Positions 35,597 through 42,847 of a stretch of DNA of 64,000 bases are shown one piece after another. A program made the translations under genes and the position numbers. The notes under the pieces were generated by a model. It was not told the DNA's origin. It searched no databases and saw nothing but the letters and a program-made list of their open reading frames with translations. Numbering within the stretch: position 1 is the stretch's first letter; every line of letters starts with the position of its first letter. This stretch comes from an uncultured Eubacterium sp. (GTDB lineage: Bacteria; Bacillota; Clostridia; Lachnospirales; Lachnospiraceae): positions 23,869-87,868 of the forward strand of contig CAJTZN010000009.1 in assembly GCA_910584065.1 (NCBI GenBank), in the 5' to 3' direction.

Positions 35597-36583
35597 ATGG
35601 AAACGGATCTGTACGAGGCAGGGGTGGTTTCTATTATCATACCTGTATACAATTCAAAAGACCGGCTGGCACTCTGTCTCGACAGTGTCGCGGCACAGAG
35701 CTACCAAAAGACCGAGGTCATTATCGTGGATGACTGTTCGACGGACGGAAGTCTGGAACTTTGCCGGGAATACGAGAAAAAATATGCGAATTTCCATGTG
35801 TACACAAAGGAAAATGAAGGCGTGTCCGCAGCGAGAAATTATGGGATGCAGAAAGCGTCGGGCGAATATCTCCAGTTCGCGGACAGTGATGACGAACTTT
35901 CGCCGGAAATGTGCGAGAGTCTCGTGGCGCGCATGGAAGAGGATGGGAGCGATCTCGTCATCTGCGGGTATTACAATGAGAAGGAACAGAGGGATAATAC
36001 GTTCCCGAATGGCCTGTTTGAGAGCAGGAAGGCGTTTATCGAGGCATTCCCTTCCCTGTTTACCGGAATGTTCCTGCATGTGCCGTGGAACAAATTGTAC
36101 CGGAGAGAGCGTGTGGGCGCGAAGTTTCCGAGGGATTTGAACAAGGGCGAGGATCTGTTGTTCAATCTTCAGGTGTTCTCCCGGGCGGAGAGGATCAGTG
36201 TCATGGATCAGCCCCTGTACCGCTATCACAATGTGGAGGAGCAGTCACTTTCGTTCCGTTTCCGCGAGGACGCGATGGAGATTGAGGAGAGGCTGATTTT
36301 GGCGGTAAAGGACTTCTATAAGGAACAGGGAGGCGGTGAGCCGTCATTTTTATACCGCTTTTATTTGGATGCCGTAAAAAATAAATTTTATGCGCTGCTG
36401 GGGAAATCGGGGTATGACCGGGATCGCTGCTGCGGGGTCATCCGGGAATGGGTGAAGATGGACAGCATCCGGGCTTTGTGCCGGGAGAGGGCGCTGTTTG
36501 GCGGGAAGGACAGGATTCTTTTGTTTCTCATGGAGCATAAATGCGTGAAACTGTTGTACCGGTATTACGCGGCCAGAGTTTAG
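35597..36583 (+). CDS. Glycosyltransferase family 2
   Basis: The protein has 328 residues, starting at ATG 35597 with GGGAGG 5 nt upstream. It is a typical inverting GT-A transferase: VSIIIPVYNSKDRL, IIVDDCSTDGS, GVSAARNYGMQKASGEY and the metal-binding FADSDDE. The C-terminal 120 residues are helical and variable, as usual for capsule and teichoic glycan enzymes. It has no membrane segments and works on the inner face with lipid-linked acceptors. It is the fourth gene of the licD operon. Confidence 0.93.
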   Translation: METDLYEAGVVSIIIPVYNSKDRLALCLDSVAAQSYQKTEVIIVDDCSTDGSLELCREYEKKYANFHVYTKENEGVSAARNYGMQKASGEYLQFADSDDELSPEMCESLVARMEEDGSDLVICGYYNEKEQRDNTFPNGLFESRKAFIEAFPSLFTGMFLHVPWNKLYRRERVGAKFPRDLNKGEDLLFNLQVFSRAERISVMDQPLYRYHNVEEQSLSFRFREDAMEIEERLILAVKDFYKEQGGGEPSFLYRFYLDAVKNKFYALLGKSGYDRDRCCGVIREWVKMDSIRALCRERALFGGKDRILLFLMEHKCVKLLYRYYAARV

Positions 36584-36679
36584 GGAGTTGTGTGTGAGGT
36601 GTGTGGCTCGTGTGCGGCGGACGATGTGGGAGGACAAAGAAAAGTGTGGGGAACAGGAAGAGAAAAAAAGGAGGAAGCC

Positions 36680-37813
36680 GTGAAAAAGATCGGTTTTGTG
36701 AATTTTGATATGAGTATCCGGGGCGGAGGGCAGCAGGTCCTTTGCAATATCGCTAATGCGCTGGCCGCGGAAGGGGCAGGCGGAAATTTTGCGGAAGAGG
36801 CAAGCGGGAGGTATGAGATCCATGTGATTAGCCTGACACATGAGAAAGGCACTTGTGCGTATTCGCTTGATCCGCGTATCCATTATCATAACGTACTGCC
36901 GGGCCGGCGGCGTATCCGGGAAGTCGTGATGGGGGCGGGAAAGGAGTTCCGCGCGTACTGTCTCGAGCAGGGCATTGAGCTTTTGTTTTATGTCGCGGTT
37001 TACGCGGGATTTTGCGGCGGCATCCTCGGCAGAAGGCTGAAAGTGCCGAAAATATTCTGCGACCACGGGTCGCTTTTGAGCCAGTGGGACGATAAAGTAT
37101 CGCGCACGCTGCGGCGGTTTGGCAGGAAATACGCCGACCGGACCGTCGTTCTCACGAAACAGAGCGAGGCGGCGTATTATGAAAAGTTCCACTGTAAGCC
37201 GGGGGAGGTCATGACGATCTATAACTGGATCGATGACAAGGTTCTCGAACATGCCGGTGCTTATGATGCGGATTCCAGGAAGTTACTGACGGCGGGGCGC
37301 TTTTCGCCGGAAAAGGGAATGGATCTGTTAGTGGACGTGGCGGCGGCGCTCCGGAAGAAGACGCAGGATTTCGTGTGGGAAGTGTATGGCGAGGGGGAAA
37401 TGTTTGACGGGATTAAAAAGCGGATCCGTGACGAAGGACTTCAGGACAACGTGGTACTGATGGGGCTTACCGACCGCATGGAGACTTGTTACCGCGGGCA
37501 TTGTATGTACGTGCTGACCTCGTACCGGGAGGGGCTTCCGCTCGTTTTGTTAGAGGCGAAGGCAAACCATCTGCCCGCCGTTAGCTTTGATATCGTATCG
37601 GGGCCGGCGGAGATCATCCGGGATGGGAGCGACGGGATCCTTGTGCCCCCGTATGACACGGAGAGGATGGCGGAAGAAATTTATCAATTGTTGACGGACA
37701 GGGAGAGAAGGGTTGATATGTCGGAACATTGTTCCGATAACCAGAAAGAATTTGAGAGAGAAAAAATCCTCAACCAGTGGAAGGCGCTGATCGAGGAAAT
37801 GTATGGTTGCTGA
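36680..37813 (+). CDS. Glycosyltransferase family 4
   Basis: The protein has 377 residues from GTG 36680, with AAAGGAGG 5 nt upstream. The N-terminal Rossmann domain begins KKIGFVNFDMSIRGGGQQV. The C-terminal donor domain has LLTAGRFSPEKGMDLLVDV and the GT4 E-x7-E region SYREGLPLVLLEAKA. It is a retaining GT-B enzyme. It ends the licD operon and faces the polymerase gene tail-to-tail with only 15 nt between stops. No terminator is visible there. Confidence 0.94.
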   Translation: MKKIGFVNFDMSIRGGGQQVLCNIANALAAEGAGGNFAEEASGRYEIHVISLTHEKGTCAYSLDPRIHYHNVLPGRRRIREVVMGAGKEFRAYCLEQGIELLFYVAVYAGFCGGILGRRLKVPKIFCDHGSLLSQWDDKVSRTLRRFGRKYADRTVVLTKQSEAAYYEKFHCKPGEVMTIYNWIDDKVLEHAGAYDADSRKLLTAGRFSPEKGMDLLVDVAAALRKKTQDFVWEVYGEGEMFDGIKKRIRDEGLQDNVVLMGLTDRMETCYRGHCMYVLTSYREGLPLVLLEAKANHLPAVSFDIVSGPAEIIRDGSDGILVPPYDTERMAEEIYQLLTDRERRVDMSEHCSDNQKEFEREKILNQWKALIEEMYGC

Positions 37814-37828
37814 ACGGATCGAAACGCG

Positions 37829-39169
37829 TCAGCTGGTGCGACAGGTATGATGCACATACCCGAGTCCGGTAAACAAAAGCATCGTTTCCACATTTACCGT
37901 AAAGAAAATATCGTGGAAGCATAACATAAAGATTATGACGGCGGCGATGACAGAGAGAAACATAAAATAGCTGTCGCTTAACGGTTCCTTCTGGCGGATT
38001 CGTTTTAGCGATTCGGTCATGCTTAATAGGAAAAAGGCCGCCATTACGAGAAAGCCTGTGATACCAGTCTCGATCAGCAGGGAGAGGTAACTGTTGTGTG
38101 TGACGTACTGGGTCTGTGCCAGATAGCTGTCCGGGTCTTTTTCGGTCACATAGGGCAGAGCGCTACCGATGGAGAAGCCGAATACAGGCTTGTCTTTGTA
38201 TAATGTCAGGTAATTTTTCCATATGGTTGAGCGGTTATTTGTCAGGTTCTCGACATTGACATCTTCGCGTACCATGTCGTCCGTGCTCCGGTCGGGGGCA
38301 GCCAGGCAGCCGATGCCCTGTATCGAGAAAAAGACAGCGGCGTATAGGACTGCCGCTGCTGCGACCGTAATGGCCGTGCGCTTTGCCAGACGGCAAAAAA
38401 AGAGTTTCCCGCTTGTGTTTCCAGACTGGCAGTGCTGGTAATAAGTCGTCAGAGCTACGAAAAAAAACAGGGTTCCGATGGCCGACAAATAGATCGTCCG
38501 GGAGTTTGACATGATGAGGTAGGCGAGGTTGGCGGCGATACAGATTGAGGCGTATACCCGGAACCATTTATCCCCCCGTTTCCATTCCCTCAAAAGGAGG
38601 ATGATGAGAAGCAGGGAGGTAAACGCGGCAAAATTCGGGTCGGAGAACAGTCCGAACAGGCGGCCGTCAACGATCCCCTGGCGGACAAGCCGTCCATCGG
38701 GGTGCATCGTCAGATAATGAACGTTTCCGATGTACTGGCTCAGTGACGCCACGCACGCGATACTCCAGAAAAAGGAGAGGCAGGCGGTCATCCGTTTCAG
38801 CCAGACGGAAATCATATCTTCCGGCATTACATGGGGCAGGAAATAGAACAGGATCAGCTGCACGACAAAAGTGGCCATTCCCATCACGTTTCCAGTGAAT
38901 TCATATTTTCGGTTCAAAATCGTGGAGATACCTAAGATTAGAATGAATACGGCCAGCAGACAGAGCTGCCGGTCAGGGCGGATCGTTTTTGCCAGTAAAA
39001 AGATATAGCAAAGCGCCAGTAAACCGGCGATGATCACGACTCCTTTATAGAGAATATCCTCAAGCGGGCCGGCACATAATATTTTTGTCGGCATAAAGCG
39101 GGTGGATAAGCTGTATACGGCATAAAAAATAAGATACCAGCAGGTGATACGGTTAATGATCTGTTTCAT
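37829..39169 (-). CDS. O-antigen ligase/polymerase-like (Wzy/WaaL) membrane protein
   Basis: The protein has 446 residues from ATG 39169, with GGAGG upstream. It has about ten to twelve hydrophobic segments. A large extracytoplasmic loop around 300-360 contains NRSTIWKNYLTLYKDKPVFG and the typical THNSYLSLLIETGITGF block of the Wzy_C family. It would polymerise or ligate the surface glycan made by the convergent licD-glycosyltransferase operon. It has its own promoter (39352-39380) and a structured leader of about 175 nt. An 82-nt copy of part of its coding region lies at 39742-39823. Confidence 0.87.
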   Translation of the reverse strand: MKQIINRITCWYLIFYAVYSLSTRFMPTKILCAGPLEDILYKGVVIIAGLLALCYIFLLAKTIRPDRQLCLLAVFILILGISTILNRKYEFTGNVMGMATFVVQLILFYFLPHVMPEDMISVWLKRMTACLSFFWSIACVASLSQYIGNVHYLTMHPDGRLVRQGIVDGRLFGLFSDPNFAAFTSLLLIILLLREWKRGDKWFRVYASICIAANLAYLIMSNSRTIYLSAIGTLFFFVALTTYYQHCQSGNTSGKLFFCRLAKRTAITVAAAAVLYAAVFFSIQGIGCLAAPDRSTDDMVREDVNVENLTNNRSTIWKNYLTLYKDKPVFGFSIGSALPYVTEKDPDSYLAQTQYVTHNSYLSLLIETGITGFLVMAAFFLLSMTESLKRIRQKEPLSDSYFMFLSVIAAVIIFMLCFHDIFFTVNVETMLLFTGLGYVHHTCRTS

Positions 39170-39345
39170 ATTTTTCCTCCATGCGCGCACGGTTTTTGCG
39201 CATCACACAAGTTTGGGCGTGCGCGCACAAACTTGCAGCGTGAAAAATTTATTTTTCACGCTTTTCCTCGTTTCTGCGGGCGTTTTTTATTTGATGGAAG
39301 AGTCCATCCTTTGTGGTTTGCGTTTGTTTTTGGCGCCCGCCACTT
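39170..39345 (-). promoter_or_regulatory. Structured 5' leader of the polymerase gene
   Basis: The gene-free stretch between the promoter and the start codon holds three inverted repeats. The first is a perfect 12-bp pair at 39237-39248 and 39251-39262. The second is CAAGTTTG/CAAACTTG at 39208-39215 and 39228-39235. The third is TGCGCGCACG with CGTGCGCGCA, whose second arm ends right at the ribosome site. The last two compete for the same bases, so alternative folds could expose or hide the ribosome site. Function is inferred. Confidence 0.5.
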
Positions 39346-39351
39346 CGTAGT

Positions 39352-39380
39352 ATTATACAATAGAATGTTTTTTTTTTCAA
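39352..39380 (-). promoter_or_regulatory. Promoter of the polymerase gene
   Basis: On the minus strand TTGAAA (39380-39375), a 17-bp spacer and TATAAT (39357-39352). Confidence 0.75.
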
Positions 39381-39455
39381 CTTTTTTCTGATGACATGGG
39401 AATGGTATGGCAATTGGGTACCGACATAAGTAAAAAGTCAATCTAAAAGAGCCAC

Positions 39456-39484
39456 TTGCAAAACAAGCGGCCCTGGTGTATAAT
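39456..39484 (+). promoter_or_regulatory. Promoter of the antisense RNA
   Basis: TTGCAA (39456-39461), a 17-bp spacer and TATAAT (39479-39484). No ORF follows it on this strand, which points to an RNA product. Confidence 0.75.
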
Positions 39485-39490
39485 CTACTT

Positions 39491-39590
39491 AGACGTGATC
39501 GGAATTAATTCTCCGATTGCCCTCAGTTTTTAAATTACTTGGAAATAAGTATCCTACACTTCGGGCTCGTAAGGATGCTTATTTCTTTTT
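39491..39590 (+). ncRNA. Antisense RNA, putative type I antitoxin
   Basis: About 100 nt run from the predicted start of the promoter at 39456-39484 to a strong terminator. The terminator is a 14-bp stem (39542-39555 with 39572-39585, one G-U) followed by TTTTT. A small hairpin, ATCGGA/TCCGAT, lies near the 5' end. The RNA is complementary to the 3' end and 3' UTR of the small hydrophobic peptide gene at 39579-39659. This is the geometry of TxpA/RatA and BsrG/SR4 type I systems. It was found from sequence only. Confidence 0.65.
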
Positions 39591-39659
39591 ATGATTGTCT
39601 ATGTAAGACAACGCCGCAAACAACACAAGTAATAATGTAAGAACTTCCATTATACTCAT
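39579..39659 (-). CDS. 26-residue membrane peptide, putative type I (holin-like) toxin
   Basis: ATG 39659-39657 starts MSIMEVLTLLLVLFAALSYI, and the peptide ends DNHKKK. A single hydrophobic helix with a charged basic tail is the form of type I toxins of the TxpA/BsrG/Fst kind, which damage the membrane when overproduced. An AGGGTGAT site stands about 6 nt upstream. An extended -10 (TGGTATAAT, 39741-39733) would start a transcript about 65 nt before the ATG. The convergent antisense RNA at 39491-39590 overlaps its 3' end. A chance ORF is possible, but the combination of elements argues against it. Confidence 0.68.
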   Translation of the reverse strand: MSIMEVLTLLLVLFAALSYIDNHKKK

Positions 39660-39732
39660 AGGGCATCACCCTCTTTCATGAGACTAGAGGGCATCCTGTC
39701 GCATCCTGCCTTCTTTTCAATTATACAACCTT

Positions 39733-39741
39733 ATTATACCA
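39733..39741 (-). promoter_or_regulatory. Extended -10 element of the toxin gene
   Basis: TGGTATAAT read on the minus strand gives an extended -10 box. The -35 position is weak. A second TATAAT lies about 13 nt downstream. Confidence 0.5.
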
Positions 39742-39823
39742 TATCCGTTTGAGCCAGACCGAGATTATCTCATCTGGCATCATGTATGTCAGGAAATAGA
39801 ACAGGATTAGCTGCACGAAAAAA
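39742..39823 (-). pseudogene. 82-nt fragment of a second polymerase-like gene
   Basis: These 82 nt align without gaps to 38789-38870 inside the polymerase gene, with roughly four-fifths identical positions, in the same orientation. The reading frame is not kept. The rest of the stretch up to 39939 is A-rich and shows no clear gene. This marks the site of a lost duplicate. Confidence 0.7.
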
Positions 39824-39939
39824 TTATAAAATAAAAAGTTTATCAGCGAAAACCAAGTGATAGTTTTGGAAAACTTACAGAGAAAGAATGTACCCGCTGG
39901 GGCCTGCTCATGAAATCCAAAACGGCGAGGAGGCAGATA

Positions 39940-41046
39940 TCACGTCCGGACTTTTACCGCCAGCGCATGTGCCCTCATTCCCTCCGATTCGGCCAGCTGA
40001 ATGATCTCACCGGAGTTGTTTTTTAATGCGGACTCAGGGTAGCGGATTACGCTGTATCCCCGCATAAATTCCTGAACCGACATGCCGGAGGAAAACTTAG
40101 CGGTACCGCAAGTCGGAAGAATGTGGTTTGTCCCGCAGAAATAGTCGCCGACTGGTTCGGTACTGTACTCACCGACAAAAATGGCGCCGGCATTCGTGAT
40201 TTTCGGGAGTACCGCTTCGCAATCATCTAAAAATAGTTCTACGTGTTCGGGCGCGATTTCATTAACTGCCTGAATGGCGTCCTCGATGGAATCTACGATA
40301 AAAATATCACCGTAATTCTCAAATGCCGACCGGGTTGCCAGAGTGAGATCGTGTTCTTCGCATAATCGTATGATTTCATTTTTGATCTCATTTGCCTGTG
40401 TTTCGAACAGGCAAAATGCCGTACTGGCTTCAAAGCCCGTTCCGTGTTCTGCCTGCGACATCAGATCCGCCGCGATAAAAGTAGGATTGGCGTTCTCGTC
40501 AGCCAAGATCGCGATTTCGGAAGGCCCTGCGAGGAAATCAATTTTTACCTCACCGAACAATAACTTCTTTGCCATCTTGGTATAGTTGTTTCCGGGGCCG
40601 GCGATGGCAGGAACTAAATTCATACACAGTGTGGAAACGAGCGGCGCCATATTTCCGGGGATCGTGACGGCGACACTTTGGATCGGCGTATATTTGCGCG
40701 CAAGTATGGCACCGTCTTCATAATCAACAGAAAAATCTGCCGGCAATTGCTTTTGGTGGAACCGGAAAAGGTTGTCGCATGCTTTTTTTACGGCCTCCTT
40801 GAAATCATTCGATACGTGTTCCCTTGCGTACGCGAATTCGTCTTCCGTTACGGTCAGTCCGATTTTATTTATGTCGACGTGATCGAATTTCTTCATATAG
40901 GAATATAAGGCTTCGTCCCCTTTTTCTTTCACCTGCCGCAGGACTTCTTTCACAGTTTGTTCCACTTCTTCCGGTATACTGCTTTTACGTTTCAGAAGAT
41001 TCACGTATCTGGGATTTTGAACATGGAATTTGCTTATGGTAACCAT
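39940..41046 (-). CDS. hisD: Histidinol dehydrogenase with an internal deletion
   Basis: The protein has 368 residues from ATG 41046; a longer open frame to 41109 crosses the leader hairpin and is rejected. HisD oxidises histidinol to histidine with 2 NAD and zinc. Zinc and catalytic motifs are present: LMSQAEHGT, APEHVELF, GDYFCGTNHILPT and the C-terminal AHALAVKVR. The usual length is about 430. NLVPAIA is joined directly to GPGNNYTKMAKK near 40600, so about 60 residues are missing. That includes the conserved GGAQA-type NAD-binding stretch. The frame is kept, but the enzyme is probably inactive or altered. No other his gene is in the window. Confidence 0.88.
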   Translation of the reverse strand: MVTISKFHVQNPRYVNLLKRKSSIPEEVEQTVKEVLRQVKEKGDEALYSYMKKFDHVDINKIGLTVTEDEFAYAREHVSNDFKEAVKKACDNLFRFHQKQLPADFSVDYEDGAILARKYTPIQSVAVTIPGNMAPLVSTLCMNLVPAIAGPGNNYTKMAKKLLFGEVKIDFLAGPSEIAILADENANPTFIAADLMSQAEHGTGFEASTAFCLFETQANEIKNEIIRLCEEHDLTLATRSAFENYGDIFIVDSIEDAIQAVNEIAPEHVELFLDDCEAVLPKITNAGAIFVGEYSTEPVGDYFCGTNHILPTCGTAKFSSGMSVQEFMRGYSVIRYPESALKNNSGEIIQLAESEGMRAHALAVKVRT

Positions 41047-41070
41047 TTTTCTCTCTTCTCCTTTTCTTAC

Positions 41071-41138
41071 AAAATAAAAAACGCCTGTTAGGAAATTTTT
41101 CCCTAACAAGCGTGGATCAGGCGTTTGGCCTAATATCA
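41071..41138 (-). promoter_or_regulatory. Attenuator-like leader of hisD
   Basis: The transcript from about 41138 first forms a hairpin (41134-41116, ATTAGGC with GCCTGAT). It then forms an intrinsic terminator (stem within 41113-41082, then a U run to 41071) only 25 nt before the hisD start. The bases CGCCTG can pair either in the first hairpin or with CAGGCG of the terminator, giving mutually exclusive folds. No start codon is present, so a leader peptide is excluded. The ligand or factor is unknown. The same hairpin could also end read-through from the cyclophilin gene. Confidence 0.6.
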
Positions 41139-41144
41139 GTTCAA

Positions 41145-41173
41145 ATCATATCACGATAGACAAAATCTGTCAA
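41145..41173 (-). promoter_or_regulatory. Promoter of hisD
   Basis: On the minus strand TTGACA (41173-41168), a 17-bp spacer and TATGAT (41150-41145). Confidence 0.8.
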
Positions 41174-41196
41174 GACGAAACTCGAAATCAGATTTT

Positions 41197-41721
41197 TTAA
41201 ATTTTCTCCGGTTCCGGATAATCCACCCCGAAACATTCTACCGTCACATGTTCCATGATCTGATCATCGATCGGTTTGTCGGTATAATCGGTTGATGTCT
41301 CTGCAATACGGTTTACGACGTCCATCCCTTCGGTCACTTTTCCAAACGCCGCATACGCGCCGTCCAGATGAGGGGAGTCTTTGTGCATGATGAAAAACTG
41401 GGATCCGGCCGAATCCGGCATCTGTGAACGCGCCATTGAGAGGACGCCCGCTGTATGTTTCAGATCGTTTTCAAAACCGTTCATGGCAAATTCGCCAGGG
41501 ATCTGGTATCCCGGACCGCCCATACCGGTTCCGTCCGGGCAGCCGCCCTGAATCATAAAGCCGTTGATCACGCGGTGGAACGTAAGTCCGTCATAGTACC
41601 CTTTTTTTACAAGGGAGATAAAGTTATTTACGGTGTTCGGCGCGATGTCGGGATAGAGTTCTGCCTGGATGGAACCGCCTCCCGCGATCTCAAATGTTAC
41701 GATTGGATTGTTTTCATTCAT
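41197..41721 (-). CDS. Cyclophilin-type peptidyl-prolyl cis-trans isomerase
   Basis: This 174-residue protein is a single cyclophilin domain with no signal peptide, so it is cytoplasmic. Hallmarks are LYPDIAPNTVNNFISL, YDGLTFHRVINGFMIQGG (catalytic Arg in FHRV), GVLSMARSQMPDSAGSQFFI and LDGAYAAFGKVTEGMDVV. It speeds proline isomerisation during folding. It has its own promoter (41773-41801). hisD lies downstream but with its own promoter and leader. Confidence 0.96.
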   Translation of the reverse strand: MNENNPIVTFEIAGGGSIQAELYPDIAPNTVNNFISLVKKGYYDGLTFHRVINGFMIQGGCPDGTGMGGPGYQIPGEFAMNGFENDLKHTAGVLSMARSQMPDSAGSQFFIMHKDSPHLDGAYAAFGKVTEGMDVVNRIAETSTDYTDKPIDDQIMEHVTVECFGVDYPEPEKI

Positions 41722-41772
41722 AAAGTAGATTCCTTTCCCAGCCCGGTTTGATCAGGCTGCTGTAATAGTAAA

Positions 41773-41801
41773 AGTATAACGAAAAGAGGAAAATTTTTCA
41801 A
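41773..41801 (-). promoter_or_regulatory. Promoter of the cyclophilin gene
   Basis: On the minus strand TTGAAA (41801-41796), a 17-bp spacer and TATACT (41778-41773). Confidence 0.7.
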
Positions 41802-41897
41802 GCGAAACATATGATTCTGTTGAAATTTGTAATCATCTTTGGTAGGATATGATAAAAAAGAACTGAAGGGGAGAGAACACATGCTGATGCGGAATAA

Positions 41898-42718
41898 GTG
41901 TATGATTCGTTTGGTTTTGCATTTCAGGATTGCCAGTATTTAGAGCAGGCGGTTTTGCCGGATTCCGTTATGGAAATTGGCCCGTATGCTTTTGCGGATG
42001 ATATCAGGCTTGAAAAAATTGTGATTCCCGCTTCCCTCCGCCAGTGGGATCGATCGGTGATACGGCGTTGTCCTGGTCTGAGAGAGATTGAAAATCGCTC
42101 CGGGTTAGTTTGTGGGGTGTATCGGTATGACAAATGCATTATCTGGTTTGTGGAGGGGAAAGAGGTAAAGGCGATTCCCGGACACACAATGGGAACAGCA
42201 GTAGGCAAAAAAATTCCGATCCAGTATGATCTGGACGGAGGGACGGCATGTGGAACGCTGCCCCGGCATTTTCAGTTTGGGAACGAGATGGAACTACCAG
42301 ATTGTGTAAAGAAAAAGGGTATGAGTTTATATGCTGGTGCGATGACAAGCTCGGATTTTTGGCAGACAGGATCGAGCCTGGCAGAAAAAAAGCAGCGGTA
42401 TTTGCGATGTGGTTTCTGACGTATACGGTAGAGAGTAGGAAGAAGGGCGAGGTTACCATTACGGTCGATGCGACAGGGGCAAATGACAGCTATGAGGGGT
42501 TTGATATCCGCTATTCTGTAAGTGACGATATGTCACATGCGCATTATCTGCCGAACGGGATCGTGGAAAAGGGGTCGAGAACGGTGAAGAATTTGAAATC
42601 CGGGGAAACTTATTATTTTCAGCTGGGAGGATGGGGAGACGCCGAATGGGTTGAAGAATCTGAGGTTTCGATGAACGATCAGGACTGGATGGGAAAGAGG
42701 AAAGTTGTGGTTAAATAG
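41898..42718 (+). pseudogene. Remnant of a BspA-type leucine-rich-repeat surface protein
   Basis: The first frame (41898-42419) encodes LRR_5-type repeats (FGFAFQDCQYLEQAVLPDSV, then a second repeat) and a YDLDGGTACGTLP block typical of surface-protein repeats. Homology then moves to the +1-type frame (42248-42718) after CVKKKG, reading YEFICWCDD, and ends in a Ser/Gly-rich beta domain. The shift lies in the A/G run near 42308-42318. The 5' end also lacks a signal peptide: ATG 41881 with its ribosome site is out of frame with the repeats. Both the start and the middle are therefore broken. Confidence 0.7.
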
Positions 42719-42742
42719 GGAGATGAAAATAATGTTTCCATA

Positions 42743-42772
42743 TTGATTTTTCCCCAATGTTCAGTATATAAT
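42743..42772 (+). promoter_or_regulatory. Promoter of the AlbA/Schlafen-like gene
   Basis: TTGATT (42743-42748), an 18-bp spacer and TATAAT (42767-42772). A CCCCCTG/CAGGGGG inverted repeat at about 42789-42826 lies between it and the start codon. Confidence 0.6.
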
Positions 42773-42847
42773 AACAGTTAAGAGCACTCCCCCTGCTTCC
42801 GGCGCGCCACCGCCTTGGACAGGGGGATTAGAGCAGGAGGAAACAAC

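Noticed and set aside
39237..39262. Plus-strand terminator at the perfect 12-bp hairpin
   Set aside because: No plus-strand gene ends nearby. It lies inside the leader of the minus-strand polymerase gene, so it was treated as part of that leader.
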